Assembly (NCBI GenBank): GCA_022510745.1
Contig: JAFLSY010000002.1
Location: 287,775 to 351,774, forward strand
Direction of reading: 5' to 3'
DNA from: Lachnospiraceae bacterium
GTDB lineage: Bacteria > Bacillota > Clostridia > Lachnospirales > Lachnospiraceae
Length of the DNA: 64,000 nucleotides
Shown here: piece after piece, positions 7,904 through 17,078 of the stretch
Position numbering within the stretch: the first letter of the stretch is position 1
Layout: every line of letters starts with the position of its first letter
Notes under the pieces: model-generated
Seen by the model: the letters and a program-made list of their open reading frames with translations, nothing else
What the model was told of the DNA's origin: nothing
Databases searched by the model: none
Position numbers and translations under genes: made by a program

Positions 7904-8825
7904 GTGACTCACCGCCCTTCTTTATCTTTTTGCCGAAATATTTCTCCTTCAAGTGAGGGATCGCCAAAAATGCCGCAACCACCAGAGCCGAAATCAACTT
8001 TAAGTCGTTGGTATTTAAACCGAACCACATCACCACCTGCAGCACCAGATAGTAGATAATGGCGCCGAAGGATACAAACAAAAGCTTGCATGCAAAATTG
8101 GCATGTATCCATCCAAAAACCACCTGTCCGATGATGACTGCCGCAAGTCCGATCACGATGGCGCCACGGCCTGCATTGACATCTGCAAAACCCTGATACT
8201 GCGCATAGAGTGCGCTGGCAAAGGCTACGATACCGTTGGATATCATCAGTCCCAGCACCTTGTTAAAATCGGTATTGATACCCTGGGCTTTGGACATGCC
8301 GGCATTGGCTCCCGTTGCTCTGATAGAGCAGCCTAACTCCGTACCAAAAAACCAGTACAGTACAGCAATTAAAATAATGGTAACCACCGCTACGATCAGA
8401 ATACTGTTTTTATAAAAAGCCACATTCTTGATATAGCGCAGGGAGATCAACAGGTTATACTTGTCTACATTGATGGCCTGATTGGCTTTGTTGCCCAAAA
8501 TCCGCAGGTTGACGGAGTAAAGTCCAAGCTGGGTCAAAATACCGGCTAAAATAGCAGGAATCCCCAAAAATGTATGTAATAGACCTGTCACCATTCCCGC
8601 CAGCATACCGGCTAAAAAAGCTACCAGTAAAGACAACCAGACGGAATGCCCGTTCAACATCATCATGATGCAGACCGCACCGCCGGTACACATGGTTCCG
8701 TCCACTGTCAGATCCGCCAAATCCAAAATGCGATAGGTCAGATAGACACCAATTGCCATAATACCCCAGATCAGTCCCTGCGCACAGGCACCCGGCAAGG
8801 CATTCAACAGAGTTCCAATATTCAC
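7896..8825 (-). CDS. ABC transporter permease (TrpXYZ-like importer)
   Basis: 309 residues with about eight membrane segments and the conserved family blocks YLTYRILDLADLTVDGTM (29-46) and ATGANAGMSKAQGI (about 190-203). It starts at GTG (8825) with GGAGG 9 bases upstream. It forms the membrane channel with the ATPase encoded downstream and receives substrate from the lipoprotein encoded upstream. A terminator-like hairpin lies between the binding-protein gene and this one, so less permease than binding protein should be made. Confidence 0.9.
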   Translation of the reverse strand: MNIGTLLNALPGACAQGLIWGIMAIGVYLTYRILDLADLTVDGTMCTGGAVCIMMMLNGHSVWLSLLVAFLAGMLAGMVTGLLHTFLGIPAILAGILTQLGLYSVNLRILGNKANQAINVDKYNLLISLRYIKNVAFYKNSILIVAVVTIILIAVLYWFFGTELGCSIRATGANAGMSKAQGINTDFNKVLGLMISNGIVAFASALYAQYQGFADVNAGRGAIVIGLAAVIIGQVVFGWIHANFACKLLFVSFGAIIYYLVLQVVMWFGLNTNDLKLISALVVAAFLAIPHLKEKYFGKKIKKGGESRA

Positions 8826-8874
8826 AATTACTTCCTCCTCTGAATATGTACTAATAATCTTGCAATATTATAAC

Positions 8875-8911
8875 AAAAAGCGGCAAAAAAGAGAAGTCTT
8901 TTCTGCCGCTT
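8875..8911 (-). terminator. Leaky terminator between binding-protein and permease genes
   Basis: Stem AAGCGGCA/TGCCGCTT followed on the minus strand by TTTTTGTT. Its place inside an evident transporter operon suggests partial termination that raises binding protein over permease. Confidence 0.75.
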
Positions 8912-8958
8912 AAGCACACATAATATAATTCTCACGCAAAATGCCGATTTATGATAGC

Positions 8959-10011
8959 TTACTCCATTATGATAGCTTCATAATCATCCGGAACTGTAAT
9001 ACCCAAGCTGTCGCAACGTAACGGTACATACTTCTTGGTAACCTGAGGAGCAAACTGAACAGGCATGCTAGAAACATCCGCACCGTTTACCAGAATCTCA
9101 TAAGCCATTAAACCGGTCTGATAGCCCAGATCATAATAGCTGATGGAAAGAGTTGCCACACCGCAGCCTTCGCAGATACCTTCCTCACCTGCAATAACAG
9201 GAACGCCTGCAGCCACGCAGATATTGTTGATAACCTCGGTAGCATTTGCAGCGGTATTATCGGTAGGAACATAGAGTACATCGCTCTCTGCCGCCGCATT
9301 GGTTACGGCCGTAGCAATATCGTTGGAATCTGCAAAAGTATAACGTTCACAAGTATAGCCGAGACCTTGAAGGGCAGCCTCAACTACAGTTACCTGATAC
9401 TCGGAATTAGGCTCTGCAGAGCAATAAATCAAACCTACTTTCTGAGCATCCGGGAACAGCTCGTGTAACATAGCTGCCTGCTCCTCTAAAGGAGCCAGAT
9501 CGGAAGTACCGGAAATATTCGTGCCGGTAGTACCGGTCCAGTTGTCAATTTCCAGCGCGGTAGCATAATCGGTTATAGAGGTTCCCAGAATGGGAATCTC
9601 GTTGGTTGCCGCTGCTGCTGACTGAAGAGGCGCCGTAGCATTGGCAAGAATCAGATCCACATCTTCCGCTACGAACTGGTTTGCAATGGTTGCGCAGGCT
9701 GCAGAATCGCCGGCAGCATTCTGATAGTCAAATACAACCTTATCGCCCAGCTTCTCCGTCAGCGCATCCTGAAAGCCCTGAGTAGCTGCATCCAGTGCAA
9801 CATGCGGTGCCAACTGACAGATACCGACAACATAAACGTCATCGCCCACATCTGCGAGATCTGTGTTACCTGCCCCACCGGCCGGAGTGGTTTCACCGCC
9901 ACCGGAATTACTCTGTGAATTCTGCTGGCCCTGGCCTGCACTGTCGCCACAGCCGGCAAGTGTCACTGCCGTCAAGGCAAAAGCCATAGCAAGTGCTGCT
10001 AACTTTTTCAT
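8959..10011 (-). CDS. ABC transporter substrate-binding lipoprotein (TrpX-like)
   Basis: 350 residues from the ATG at 10011, which has AAGGAGG 9 bases upstream and gives a proper signal peptide; a start nine codons earlier would spoil it. Lipobox LAGC at about 19-22 predicts lipidation and anchoring outside the membrane. After a Gly/Gln/Ser linker the mature protein shows the periplasmic-binding fold of the TrpX group (YVVGICQLAPHVALDAATQGF; YVPTDNTAANATEVI). It should deliver an amino acid, probably aromatic, to the permease encoded next. No T-box or riboswitch is recognisable in the 91-base upstream gap. Confidence 0.9.
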   Translation of the reverse strand: MKKLAALAMAFALTAVTLAGCGDSAGQGQQNSQSNSGGGETTPAGGAGNTDLADVGDDVYVVGICQLAPHVALDAATQGFQDALTEKLGDKVVFDYQNAAGDSAACATIANQFVAEDVDLILANATAPLQSAAAATNEIPILGTSITDYATALEIDNWTGTTGTNISGTSDLAPLEEQAAMLHELFPDAQKVGLIYCSAEPNSEYQVTVVEAALQGLGYTCERYTFADSNDIATAVTNAAAESDVLYVPTDNTAANATEVINNICVAAGVPVIAGEEGICEGCGVATLSISYYDLGYQTGLMAYEILVNGADVSSMPVQFAPQVTKKYVPLRCDSLGITVPDDYEAIIME

Positions 10012-10102
10012 AATTTTATCCTCCTTATTTTCTGACACTGCTACACTTTAATGTGTAAAAGTATCATCGTATCAAACTGTACTATACACCGAAGTGCTAT
10101 AT

Positions 10103-10774
10103 TTAGTCAAGCTGTTTTTGGGCAACTTCCCCCTGTTTTTTATAAATGAAGCCTGCCGGCACAAAGCCCCGCACACAGGAGGTAGGATAGATATTGCTGT
10201 TTCTGCCGATCACGGTCCCGGGATTCAAAACAGAATTACAGCCCACTTCCACATGGTCTCCCAGCATAGCACCCATCTTCTTTAATCCTGTGGCAAATTC
10301 CTCATCCCCGGCCTTTACCACCACCAAAGTTTTATCACTTTTCACATTGGAGGTAATGGAACCGGCTCCCATGTGGGATTTATAACCTAAGATACTGTCC
10401 CCCACATAGTTATAATGAGGCACCTGGACTTTATTGAACAATACCACGTTCTTCAGTTCCGTGGAATTTCCCACTACGGCGCCCTTCCCTACGATGGCGC
10501 TGCCCCGTATATAGGCGCAATGCCTGATTTCCGCCTCTTCATCTACGATCAAAGGGCCGTTTAAACAGGCGGTGGGCGCTACCTTTGCCGATTTTGCAAT
10601 CCAGATATGTTCTCCCCGCTTTTCATACAAATCTTCCGACAGCTGTTCTCCCAAGGTAATAATAAAATCATGTATTTTTCCCAGCACTTCCCAAGGATAA
10701 GCCTCCTCGTCAAAAAGTGCCGCGGCGATCGTTTCCTGCAGATTATACAGATGTTTGATTTTCAGTTCTTCCAT
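10103..10774 (-). CDS. Left-handed beta-helix (hexapeptide repeat) acyltransferase-like protein
   Basis: 223 residues. An N-terminal helical part (1-55) is followed by hexapeptide repeats through about 200 (IWIAKSAKVAPTACLNGPLIV; AIVGKGAVVGNSTELKNVVLF; HVEVGCNSVLNPGTVIGRNSNIYP). This is the trimeric beta-helix fold shared by GlmU C-terminal acetyltransferase domains. There is no nucleotidyl-transfer domain, so the common label of UDP-GlcNAc pyrophosphorylase would be an over-annotation. The substrate is unknown. Its start overlaps the topoisomerase gene by 32 bases but has its own AGGAGG. Confidence 0.82.
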   Translation of the reverse strand: MEELKIKHLYNLQETIAAALFDEEAYPWEVLGKIHDFIITLGEQLSEDLYEKRGEHIWIAKSAKVAPTACLNGPLIVDEEAEIRHCAYIRGSAIVGKGAVVGNSTELKNVVLFNKVQVPHYNYVGDSILGYKSHMGAGSITSNVKSDKTLVVVKAGDEEFATGLKKMGAMLGDHVEVGCNSVLNPGTVIGRNSNIYPTSCVRGFVPAGFIYKKQGEVAQKQLD

Positions 10775-13700
10775 TTTGTCCTCCTAGCTTTACATCTTCT
10801 TTACTGTCAAAGTCAAAGCGAATCTGCTCCTCTTCAAATTTCAGACAGGCATCAAAAATATTTCCTGCCTTGGAGGTAAAGCCCGTCAGTTTTTCACGGG
10901 TTTTACCGGTCGTAAACAATTCCTGCAATACCTCATCCGAAAGTGCGACTCCTGCCACGGTATGGAATACCTTAAACCCGCAGCCGCAGAGAAGCTGCCA
11001 TTTAGATCTGGACAATTTTTGTCCGCATTTGGGACAGAGCATTTCGGTTTCCACCGGCGCCTGTTTCTCCGGGAAATCAAAAGCCACCCTGCCTTCTTCG
11101 GTCAGTTTTAGAGGAGCCTCAAACATCATACCCGTTTTAGCGATAAAACCTTCAATGACGCCGGTTTTACCCTGCGTGAGCAGTTCTTTTACCGTGGCTT
11201 CTTTCAACTTGACTCCTGAAATCCGTCCTATCAGAAAACTGCAGCTTTCCGGATTGTCCTTATCATGATTGACACAGACGTAACCAAATGGAGTGATCTC
11301 AATTTCACCGCCGCACAGGGGACATTTTACGTCCTTTAATTTCTTCGTTTCCACGTTTTCAAAATCAAACCGGATATTTACCTGTCCTTTTTCATCCTTT
11401 AAAAGCACCAGACAAGCATCAAAACGCTTGCCCTTCTTGGACTTAAAGCCCCGGATGGTTCCGGTGCGGCCTGTATGAAACAGCTCCTTTAACTGGGACT
11501 CGCTCAATTCCTTTTCCGCAATTTTACCAATAGAAAAATCGCATCCTTCTTCCGTATTCTCATCACGGTTTCGTTTCTCACAGGCATAGCCAAAAGCAGT
11601 TTTTAACAGGGCGCCTCCACATTTTGGACAAACCACATCCTTTATCTTTCTGGCCTCCACTTGTTCAAAATCGAATCGAATACTTGTCTGCCCCGTCTCG
11701 TTTTTCTCCAGTACCAGACAAGCATCAAAACGCTTACCTTTTTTGGATTTAAAATCCCGAAGCGTTCCGGTTCGCCCGTCAGTTAACAGCATTTTTACTT
11801 CTTCTTCCGAAAGGCTGCGCCCCGCTATGGCTCCTATAGAAAATTTGCAGCCCTCGCCGTTTTTATAGTTGGCGCATCCGTAACCAAAGGGTGTGGTTTC
11901 CATCTCACCACCGCAGACGGGACAGGAAATCCCCAGACTTTTTCTGGCAGCAATTCCTCTGGCCCCCTTCCCCGTAAACGGCCGTATTCTGGAAAGCAAT
12001 TCTCCCCGCAAATCCTTCTCTACCATGGAGAGAGTTTCCTTTCGGATAAAAGCCTCCAATTTTTCCCGATATTCCTCCATGACTACCGTACCTTTTGTGA
12101 TACCGTCCAGCCCCTTTTCCCAGGAAGCCGTCATGCGGGGATTTAACAGTTCCGGCACTGTCAGGGAAACGATTTCATAAACCATCTCACCTAAATTTTC
12201 CGGTGTCAAAACCTGCGTCTTTTTATTCAGGTTTAAATATCCTATTCGTATCAGCTTTTTAATGATTTCCGCTCTGGTTGCGGAAGTACCGATGCCGGAA
12301 CCCTTTATCTGGGCCCGAAGTTCCTCATCCTCGATCAACTGTCCTGCATTCTCCATAGCAAGGACCATGGAGCCGGAGGTATAGCGCTTGGGAGGCGAGG
12401 TTTTTCCTTCCTTGATTTCAAAGCCCTTTGACTCCAGTATATCACCCGGTTTTAAACTGTCCGCAGCTTTTAACAGACCCTCGTTTTTCTCTCCCTCGTC
12501 TTTTTCGTCCTTCTCTTCCTCCTGCAGTTTTCCTGCAATTTCCAGCCATCCCGGTGTCTTTAATGCCTTTGCTCCCGCAAAAAACTGTTCGCCGGCTGCT
12601 TCTACAGTCAGCTTTACTGTTTCATATGCCGCCGGCGGATAGAAAATACTTAAAAATCTGCGTACTATCAAATCAAATATTTTTCTCTGCAGTTCATTTA
12701 AGGATTTTAACTCTGTCAACTGCCCTGTAGGGATAATGGCATAGTGATCCGTTATCTTGGAATCATCCGTGTAGGCGCTTTTTGCAATACCCCGATATAA
12801 CCCTTCTTTCATGATACATTCTACATAGGCTGCCGTATCGGTATAAGCTTTGAGTCGATTTAAATTTTTTCCGATTTCTTTTGCCACCGCGGTGGACAGT
12901 ACCCTGGCATCCGTTCTGGGATATGTGGTCAGCTTCTTTTCATATAGATCCTGCGCTGCCTGCAGCGTCTCATCGGGACTGATCTTAAATCGTTTGGCAC
13001 ATTCCGCCTGCAGTTCCGCTAAATTAAAAAGCAGGGGGGCCCGCTTCTGTGTCGATCCTTTCTCCAAGCTTTTTACTGTTGCCTGTTTTCCGCTTAATGC
13101 GTCAATCAAAGCCTCGGCGTCTTCCTGCTTTTTAAATCCGTTCTCTTTATAAAGCAGGGGCGACTCAAAATATCGGGACCCTTCTACCGCCTTCCATTCT
13201 GCCGTAATGTCACTTTCCCCAATAGCTCCCTGTATCGGAGAAAAGCTTCCGTTTATTCTGTAAAAAGGTGTTTCCTTAAAATTACGGATTTCCCTTTCTC
13301 TGATAACCACCATACCCAGCACACAGGTCATCACACGGCCTACGGCAATGGCAGTATAGCTTTTAGTGCCTGCGGCATCATTTAACAGATTTCCGTATTT
13401 CACAGACATAGCCCTGGAAAAATTGATGCCCATGGCATAGTCCTCTATGGTCCTCATAATACCGGATTTCCCCAGATTGGCATAATCCGACATGGGTTTT
13501 GCTTCTGCTATGCCACGCTTGATCTCCTCCTCGGTTTGTGAATCAATCCAGACACGCAGTTCTTTCATACCCTCTTTGACGCCGCCAAAATTCCGAATAT
13601 TCTCCTCGATGGTCTGACCTTCTTTTCCGGCATCTCCCGCCCAATAAACAGTGTCAATATCCTCTCTGTAAAGCATACCATGCACAATATCATACTGTTT

Positions 13701-13946
13701 GCTGACCGCCGGAATCACATTGTACTTATATTCTACCGGCAAAAAGGGTAAATCCTCCAGCTTCCACCTTTTGTACTTTTCGTCATATTCCTCTGGATAA
13801 ACCATCTCCACCAGATGTCCTACACACCAGGTAATCACATAATTTTCGTTTTCCAAAAATCCTTGATTCCGTTGAAAAGAGCCTAAAATTTTGGCAAATT
13901 CCTGGGCAACGGATGGTTTTTCCGTTATGATCAACGCTTTTCCCAC
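10743..13946 (-). CDS. topB: DNA topoisomerase III with four C-terminal zinc-ribbon repeats
   Basis: 1067 residues from the GTG at 13946, which has AGGAG 6 bases upstream; the first Met of the longer frame lies inside the preceding gene. A TOPRIM domain covers about 1-140 (LIITEKPSVAQEF). The type IA core follows, with catalytic Tyr342 in TTYPRTDAR. From about residue 685 there are four repeats of about 85 residues. Each starts with a CPxCG knuckle, usually with a second Cys pair (GYGCxN...C), and ends (T/K)GKRFDACL-like. They should bind DNA or zinc. Usual topoisomerase III is 650-730 residues, so this tail is long. It relaxes or decatenates single-strand-containing DNA. Confidence 0.92.
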   Translation of the reverse strand: MGKALIITEKPSVAQEFAKILGSFQRNQGFLENENYVITWCVGHLVEMVYPEEYDEKYKRWKLEDLPFLPVEYKYNVIPAVSKQYDIVHGMLYREDIDTVYWAGDAGKEGQTIEENIRNFGGVKEGMKELRVWIDSQTEEEIKRGIAEAKPMSDYANLGKSGIMRTIEDYAMGINFSRAMSVKYGNLLNDAAGTKSYTAIAVGRVMTCVLGMVVIREREIRNFKETPFYRINGSFSPIQGAIGESDITAEWKAVEGSRYFESPLLYKENGFKKQEDAEALIDALSGKQATVKSLEKGSTQKRAPLLFNLAELQAECAKRFKISPDETLQAAQDLYEKKLTTYPRTDARVLSTAVAKEIGKNLNRLKAYTDTAAYVECIMKEGLYRGIAKSAYTDDSKITDHYAIIPTGQLTELKSLNELQRKIFDLIVRRFLSIFYPPAAYETVKLTVEAAGEQFFAGAKALKTPGWLEIAGKLQEEEKDEKDEGEKNEGLLKAADSLKPGDILESKGFEIKEGKTSPPKRYTSGSMVLAMENAGQLIEDEELRAQIKGSGIGTSATRAEIIKKLIRIGYLNLNKKTQVLTPENLGEMVYEIVSLTVPELLNPRMTASWEKGLDGITKGTVVMEEYREKLEAFIRKETLSMVEKDLRGELLSRIRPFTGKGARGIAARKSLGISCPVCGGEMETTPFGYGCANYKNGEGCKFSIGAIAGRSLSEEEVKMLLTDGRTGTLRDFKSKKGKRFDACLVLEKNETGQTSIRFDFEQVEARKIKDVVCPKCGGALLKTAFGYACEKRNRDENTEEGCDFSIGKIAEKELSESQLKELFHTGRTGTIRGFKSKKGKRFDACLVLLKDEKGQVNIRFDFENVETKKLKDVKCPLCGGEIEITPFGYVCVNHDKDNPESCSFLIGRISGVKLKEATVKELLTQGKTGVIEGFIAKTGMMFEAPLKLTEEGRVAFDFPEKQAPVETEMLCPKCGQKLSRSKWQLLCGCGFKVFHTVAGVALSDEVLQELFTTGKTREKLTGFTSKAGNIFDACLKFEEEQIRFDFDSKEDVKLGGQNGRTENQTSV

Positions 13947-13956
13947 GCTTTTTCTC

Positions 13957-15333
13957 CTATAACTCTGACATGGGCACAAGGGTCATATTTCCTTTGACCT
14001 TTGCTTCCAAATACAGTTTTTCATCGAATCGCCCTATCGAATACAAAAAAATGTAATCGATCCTCAGTCTGGCTTTACCGGCACAGTAAAGCAGCTTTTC
14101 ATAATCTTCATAAGTCATAATGGGTTTTTCATAATTGCAGAGAACCAGTATGGTATGGGTTTCCTCGTCCTGGGCGATCATATCGATATTGCCCTCCTTG
14201 CCCACCCATTCTCCGGCTCTGTCATACACAAAGGGAAGCTGCCCTTCCTCATTCATTTTTTCCATGTGCTCCCTGCAGACAGCTTTAAAATACCCGGCCA
14301 CATATGTCTTAAGCTCCGGTTCCATATTAGCGGTATAAAAAGCCTCTGCTTCCTGCGTCATAAGCGCACTCATATGAGGATAGATAAATTTATAGTAAAA
14401 ATGCATAAAGCGGCTGGAAATGCGGTAAACGCCTTTCTGCACATTGTCGTTGCCTTCCGTATCATAGGAGAAAATCTTCTCCACGATCTCCAGTTCCATC
14501 AGATTCTTTAAATAGACGCTGATCTTGGCGCGGGAAAAACCGGTATGTTTATACAGATCGTTGAGTTTATACCGTCCGCCCGCAATGGAAGCCAAAAGAG
14601 TATTATAGACAGCGGTTTCCCGCAATTCTTCAGAAAGCAGTCTCTCTGCCTCATAAAAGAGCGTACTTGTGGGAGACAGGATATTTTGAAGAATATTCTC
14701 CTTTATGGAAAGACTGTCATTGAAATTGCTCCACAGTCCTGGAAGCCCGCCCAACATAGCATATACCTCTATACACTGCGGTCTGGTAAAACCGGGGAAA
14801 AAGTCCACACAATCTTTGAATTTCAGTTCTTTCAGCTTTAAAAGACCGGATAACCTATAAGCAGCATCTCCGATTTTCTTTAACATGCTGTTTTCCACCC
14901 ATCCTACGGAGGAACTAGTTAAAATCACCAGCATATCTCCCGTATTCCGTGGACCATGCACAAAAGAAACCAGTTCCGCCATAAAAGTGGAACCGGTCTT
15001 TAGCATATTCTGAAACTCATCTATTACCAGAACCTTTTTTCCGTTCTCTCCCATCATAAGCGCAGTCAGAATATCCGTATAAGAAGGAAATTCCGATTCG
15101 GATATTTCTGCCACACGCAGTTCACGGCTCCACTGAAAAACCTGTTCTCTCTCGGAACAGGAACGAGCCATGTAATACTCCGCCTGTTTATCCTTGGAAA
15201 ATTCCTGCAGCAAAGCTGTTTTTCCTATATGCTTCTGACCGTAAACCACTATAATCTGGCTGCCTTCCCGCTCATAGTAGTGATTTAACTGATTTAATTC
15301 CCCATTACGACCTAACAGCATAACATCCCCCAT
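13957..15333 (-). CDS. AAA+ ATPase of the archaeal-type/DUF234 family
   Basis: 458 residues. Walker A is VYGQKHIGKTALL (about 30-42) and Walker B is KVLVIDEFQNM (about 99-109). A winged-helix-like middle (KLNDLYKHTGFSRAKISVYLKNL, part of 250-280) and a C-terminal DUF234/nuclease-like region with a conserved NIDMIAQDEE (about 399-408) follow. This architecture (COG1672-like) is widespread but its role is not established. The NIDxI...E stretch resembles a PD-(D/E)xK core, so DNA cleavage is possible; inference only. Its ATG overlaps the stop of the EAL gene, and its stop lies 11 bases from the topoisomerase start. Confidence 0.85.
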   Translation of the reverse strand: MGDVMLLGRNGELNQLNHYYEREGSQIIVVYGQKHIGKTALLQEFSKDKQAEYYMARSCSEREQVFQWSRELRVAEISESEFPSYTDILTALMMGENGKKVLVIDEFQNMLKTGSTFMAELVSFVHGPRNTGDMLVILTSSSVGWVENSMLKKIGDAAYRLSGLLKLKELKFKDCVDFFPGFTRPQCIEVYAMLGGLPGLWSNFNDSLSIKENILQNILSPTSTLFYEAERLLSEELRETAVYNTLLASIAGGRYKLNDLYKHTGFSRAKISVYLKNLMELEIVEKIFSYDTEGNDNVQKGVYRISSRFMHFYYKFIYPHMSALMTQEAEAFYTANMEPELKTYVAGYFKAVCREHMEKMNEEGQLPFVYDRAGEWVGKEGNIDMIAQDEETHTILVLCNYEKPIMTYEDYEKLLYCAGKARLRIDYIFLYSIGRFDEKLYLEAKVKGNMTLVPMSEL

Positions 15334-17054
15334 TACAACATTTTAATAAACATCTCATCTACTTCTTCTACAGACAGGGGCTTTCCCAGTAAATACCCCT
15401 GTATTACATCGCAGCCGATTTTTTTCATATAAGTAAACTGCTCTTCTGTTTCCACTCCCTCTGCAATGGATTCATAGCCCAGCTTGCTTACCATATTTAC
15501 AATGGACTCCGTAATAATTCTGGTAGACTCATCCCCAAGCACTTTGTCTACAAAACTCTTATCTATCTTCAGCGTATCAATGGGCAGCTCATTTAAGTAG
15601 GACACTGAAGAAAAACCGGTTCCAAAATCATCTAAGGAAACGCGGACCCCATGCTCCCGCAATGTTATGAGTTTCTCTTTTATCTCGACAAAATCCTCTA
15701 TCAGAATGCTTTCCGTTATTTCAATCTCCACCTCAGAGGCATTCACTTTATACTGCCTGATCAAATCTAATATATGGGGCACAAAATCATCTTTCCTGCA
15801 TTGAAGCGACGAAATATTGATGGAAATAATAAAATCCTGTCCGTATTTCCGTTTCCATTCCACATAGCATCGGATACTTTCCTCGATGACCCAGTTTCCA
15901 ATAGGAATGATCGCTCCGTTCTTCTCCGCAATTGGAATGAAAACCGTGGGACTTATCATTTTGTTATTTTCATCCTTCCAGCGGATTAAAGCCTCCATAC
16001 CGCGCAGTTTCCTGCTGTCCGTATAATATTGCGGCTGAAAATGCAAGGTGAAATTTTTATTGAATACCGCTTTCTTTAACTTATTCTCAATTTCCACTGT
16101 CTGCAGGAAATCCTGCAGCATGGAAGCATTAAAATACTGCAGCTGGGACTTACCCGCTGCCTTGGCTTTAAACATGACAATTTCCGCACAGTTGATCAGC
16201 TCTAAAACCGACTCGGAAGCTTCGGGATATTCCGCCACACCGATACTGACCGTAACATGCACCTGCGTACCGTTACTCAACAGAAAGCCCTGCGCAATCT
16301 TATCTTGAATGGCTTTGTAAATGGCCTCCACACTTCTGCTTCCGCAGGGATCATAGACGGCCATACAGTAGACATCGCTGTTCATACGGCATACGATCAC
16401 ATTTCTGTTAGAAAAAGAGCCTAAAAACTGTCCGTACTGCTGAACCACTTCGTCTCCGACCACCATCCCCATACTGTCGTTTATCTTTCTGAAATCATCC
16501 AGATTGATGAACAGTACGCTTACGATATCCTTCTCCTGTTCTGCCTGCCTGATAAACTCCGTCAGAAGCGTAACAAAATAATTACGGTTATACAGACCCG
16601 TGAGATCATCATAATAAGCCAGATACCGTAATTCTTCATATTGCATTTTAAACTTGGTAATATTCCTGACACAGATAATTTTGTCTATGGGTTTACCGTT
16701 TTCTCCATAAGATACCCGGGCTTCGAATTCATACCAGGTTCTTCCGTCCTGTAAACAGCTTTCCTCACTACGCTGCTCTTCACCGCTCTTTTCCAAAAAC
16801 AGCAGTTCTCTCACAGGCAGGACGTACTTTTCTTCCAGCATATCCAGTATCAAAGGAATATCCTTTGCCTCATCAATGGAAAATGCAAAGAATTTCTCCC
16901 AGTTGCCAAATGTAACCAGTTCATTGATTTCATAATCATAATAAAGGAAGGCATTATTAGACGTATTGCAAGCCAGTCGGAACATTTTTTCCCGTCCGCT
17001 CATCTTCTGATTCATTGCCTTTAACAAATCTATTTGATAACGCAACTCGTCCAT
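15333..17054 (-). CDS. c-di-GMP phosphodiesterase (PAS-like, degenerate GGDEF, intact EAL)
   Basis: 573 residues from the ATG at 17054, 7 bases after TGGGAGG; the earlier GTG overlaps that site. A PAS-like sensor covers about 20-135. The GGDEF domain (about 150-305) keeps the INLDDFRKIND pattern, but the active-site loop reads RMNSDVY instead of RxGGDEF, so cyclase activity is unlikely. The EAL domain (about 320-573) retains EALIRW, the Asn and ExxE ligands (EIEITE), LDDFGTGFSS, the Lys of LKIDKSF, EGVE and QGY, hence should hydrolyse c-di-GMP. No membrane segment. It would favour the motile state in a cell with the chemotaxis genes seen here. Confidence 0.9.
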   Translation of the reverse strand: MDELRYQIDLLKAMNQKMSGREKMFRLACNTSNNAFLYYDYEINELVTFGNWEKFFAFSIDEAKDIPLILDMLEEKYVLPVRELLFLEKSGEEQRSEESCLQDGRTWYEFEARVSYGENGKPIDKIICVRNITKFKMQYEELRYLAYYDDLTGLYNRNYFVTLLTEFIRQAEQEKDIVSVLFINLDDFRKINDSMGMVVGDEVVQQYGQFLGSFSNRNVIVCRMNSDVYCMAVYDPCGSRSVEAIYKAIQDKIAQGFLLSNGTQVHVTVSIGVAEYPEASESVLELINCAEIVMFKAKAAGKSQLQYFNASMLQDFLQTVEIENKLKKAVFNKNFTLHFQPQYYTDSRKLRGMEALIRWKDENNKMISPTVFIPIAEKNGAIIPIGNWVIEESIRCYVEWKRKYGQDFIISINISSLQCRKDDFVPHILDLIRQYKVNASEVEIEITESILIEDFVEIKEKLITLREHGVRVSLDDFGTGFSSVSYLNELPIDTLKIDKSFVDKVLGDESTRIITESIVNMVSKLGYESIAEGVETEEQFTYMKKIGCDVIQGYLLGKPLSVEEVDEMFIKML

Positions 17055-17078
17055 TATAATGCCTCCCACAGATTATCC

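Noticed and set aside
10012..10102. Riboswitch or T-box upstream of the TrpX-like gene
   Set aside because: There are only 91 bases and no recognisable conserved core or antiterminator pair.
10870..11268. Long plus-strand open frames opposite topB, and similar ones opposite ilvD, leuB, asd and the chemoreceptor gene
   Set aside because: They are antisense shadows with no ribosome site or family resemblance, and the minus-strand genes are certain.
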